6,147 nt of DNA from an uncultured Bacillota bacterium (GTDB lineage: Bacteria; Bacillota; Clostridia; Christensenellales; UBA1242). Shown piece by piece: positions 5,649 through 6,147 of the stretch (positions are counted from its first letter, which is position 1; each line of letters begins with the position of its first letter). The position numbers were made by a program, and so were the translations under genes. The stretch is from contig URAC01000050.1 in NCBI GenBank assembly GCA_900545735.1, positions 1-6,147 on the forward strand, written 5' to 3'. Below the pieces are notes generated by a model. That model made no database searches. It was not told where the DNA came from and saw nothing but the letters and a program-made list of their open reading frames with translations.

Positions 5649-6005
5649 ATGAGAATTAAAAGGTCAGTAAACGCACTCAAAAAACGTAGAGCAATTTTAA
5701 AACAAGCAAAAGGATATCGCGGTTCTAAATCAAAATTATATCGTGTAGCTATGGAAGCTGTTATGAAGAGCGGCAACTATGCTTATATTGGTAGAAGATT
5801 AAAGAAAAGAGATTTTAGAAGTTTATGGATAGCAAGAATAAATGCTGCTTGCCACGCAAATGATATTTCTTATTCAAGATTTATGTATGGCTTAAAACTT
5901 GCAGATATCAAATTGAACAGAAAAGTTCTTGCAGAACTTGCAGTTTCAAACCCAGCAGAATTTGCAAATTTAGTTATGACAGCAAAAACACAAATTGCAA
6001 AATAA
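5649..6005 (+). CDS. rplT: 50S ribosomal protein L20
   Basis: L20 binds 23S rRNA early in 50S assembly and, in Firmicutes and E. coli, represses its own operon by binding mRNA. The 118-residue product is full length. The basic N-terminal extension carries [20 protein letters not shown] (4-23), [11 protein letters not shown] (24-34) and [24 protein letters not shown] (45-68), then [10 protein letters not shown] and [21 protein letters not shown] at the C-terminus, all in family order. The usual Ala at position 2 (MARVKR) is absent here (MRIKR). AGAGG at 5638-5642 lies 6 nt upstream. This is the last gene of the operon. No clear intrinsic terminator follows: 6006-6047 is only AT-rich, with at most a weak ATATTT/AAATAT pairing. 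Confidence 0.97.
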   Translation: MRIKRSVNALKKRRAILKQAKGYRGSKSKLYRVAMEAVMKSGNYAYIGRRLKKRDFRSLWIARINAACHANDISYSRFMYGLKLADIKLNRKVLAELAVSNPAEFANLVMTAKTQIAK

Positions 6006-6047
6006 TGTAAAAAAATAAAAATATTTGAAATAATTTCGATAAAAATA

Positions 6048-6077
6048 TTGACATTGAGCGTTGTATTGTGATAATAT
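6048..6077 (+). promoter_or_regulatory. Promoter of a gene lost at the contig end, near-copy of the infC promoter core
   Basis: A perfect -35 TTGACA (6048-6053), 18 nt, then TAATAT (6072-6077) with TG at 6069-6070 (extended -10). The stretch 6067-6085 differs from 4752-4770 at a single base, including ATGCTCG downstream of the -10. AT-rich sequence precedes the -35. Only about 14 nt of predicted transcript remain before the adapter. Confidence 0.8.
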
Positions 6078-6098
6078 AATGCTCGCGTGGTTCACTAG

Positions 6099-6147
6099 CT
6101 GTCTCTTATACACATCTCCGAGCCCACGAGACTAGGCATGATCTCGT
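6099..6147. other. Illumina Nextera adapter and index (sequencing artefact)
   Basis: From 6099 the sequence is the 19-base Tn5 mosaic end CTGTCTCTTATACACATCT (6099-6117), then CCGAGCCCACGAGAC of the Nextera i7-side adapter (6118-6132), an 8-base index TAGGCATG (6133-6140; I recall this as Nextera N706) and ATCTCGT, the start of the P7 flow-cell sequence (6141-6147). It is adapter read-through left at a contig end, not genomic DNA, and not a transposon in the organism. Confidence 0.98.

Noticed and set aside
6006..6047. Terminator after rplT
   Set aside because: Only weak AT pairing (ATATTT with AAATAT across a long loop) and no GC-rich stem; I cannot support a terminator here.
6099..6132. 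Tn5-like mosaic end as evidence of a mobile element
   Set aside because: The mosaic end is continuous with Nextera adapter, index and P7 sequence, so it comes from library preparation.

Overview
The window is AT-rich chromosomal DNA from a low-GC Gram-positive bacterium, most likely an uncultured Clostridia-type Firmicute. This rests on four things: an A-type RNase P RNA (Bacilli mostly carry B-type), the M50 protease-scpA-scpB gene cluster, the infC-rpmI-rplT operon with a Firmicutes-style attenuated leader, and a BspA-like/TasA-like surface protein. TGA and TAA both end genes here and Trp is read from TGG, so this is the standard bacterial code. The left edge cuts an open reading frame. The last 49 bases are not genomic: they are Illumina Nextera adapter plus index, so the true sequence ends at about 6098 and the contig ends there.

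Layout. (1) 3-1451 (+): C-terminal 482 residues of a secreted or surface protein with an apparent TasA/camelysin-like beta domain and a short BspA-type leucine-rich-repeat block. (2) 1463-1492: a perfect 13-bp hairpin with U-tracts on both strands, shared as terminator by the surface gene and the convergent rnpB. (3) 1501-1844 (-): rnpB, with a good extended -10 promoter at 1849-1876. (4) 1870-1898 (+): a divergent promoter whose -35 overlaps the rnpB -35, driving rimM (1946-2434). (5) 2448-2476: an extended -10 promoter that would start transcription about two bases before the ATG of a site-2 protease gene lacking a Shine-Dalgarno site, followed by tightly overlapping scpA and scpB (2485-4707). 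(6) 4734-4762: a strong promoter, then a leader of about 145 nt with an intrinsic terminator (an L20-type attenuator), then infC from an AUU start at 4911, rpmI and rplT (to 6005). (7) 6048-6077: a second copy of nearly the same promoter, leading into a gene lost at the contig end.

Functionally this is mostly housekeeping: tRNA 5' maturation (rnpB), 30S maturation (rimM), chromosome condensation and segregation (scpA, scpB), translation initiation (infC) and 50S proteins L35 and L20. I see no defence system, mobile element, CRISPR array or new multi-gene system. The points of real interest are regulatory: the probable leaderless mRNA, the repeated promoter core, the overlapping divergent promoters, the infC attenuator with AUU start, and an RNase P RNA that seems to lack the L15 GGU motif that pairs with tRNA CCA.
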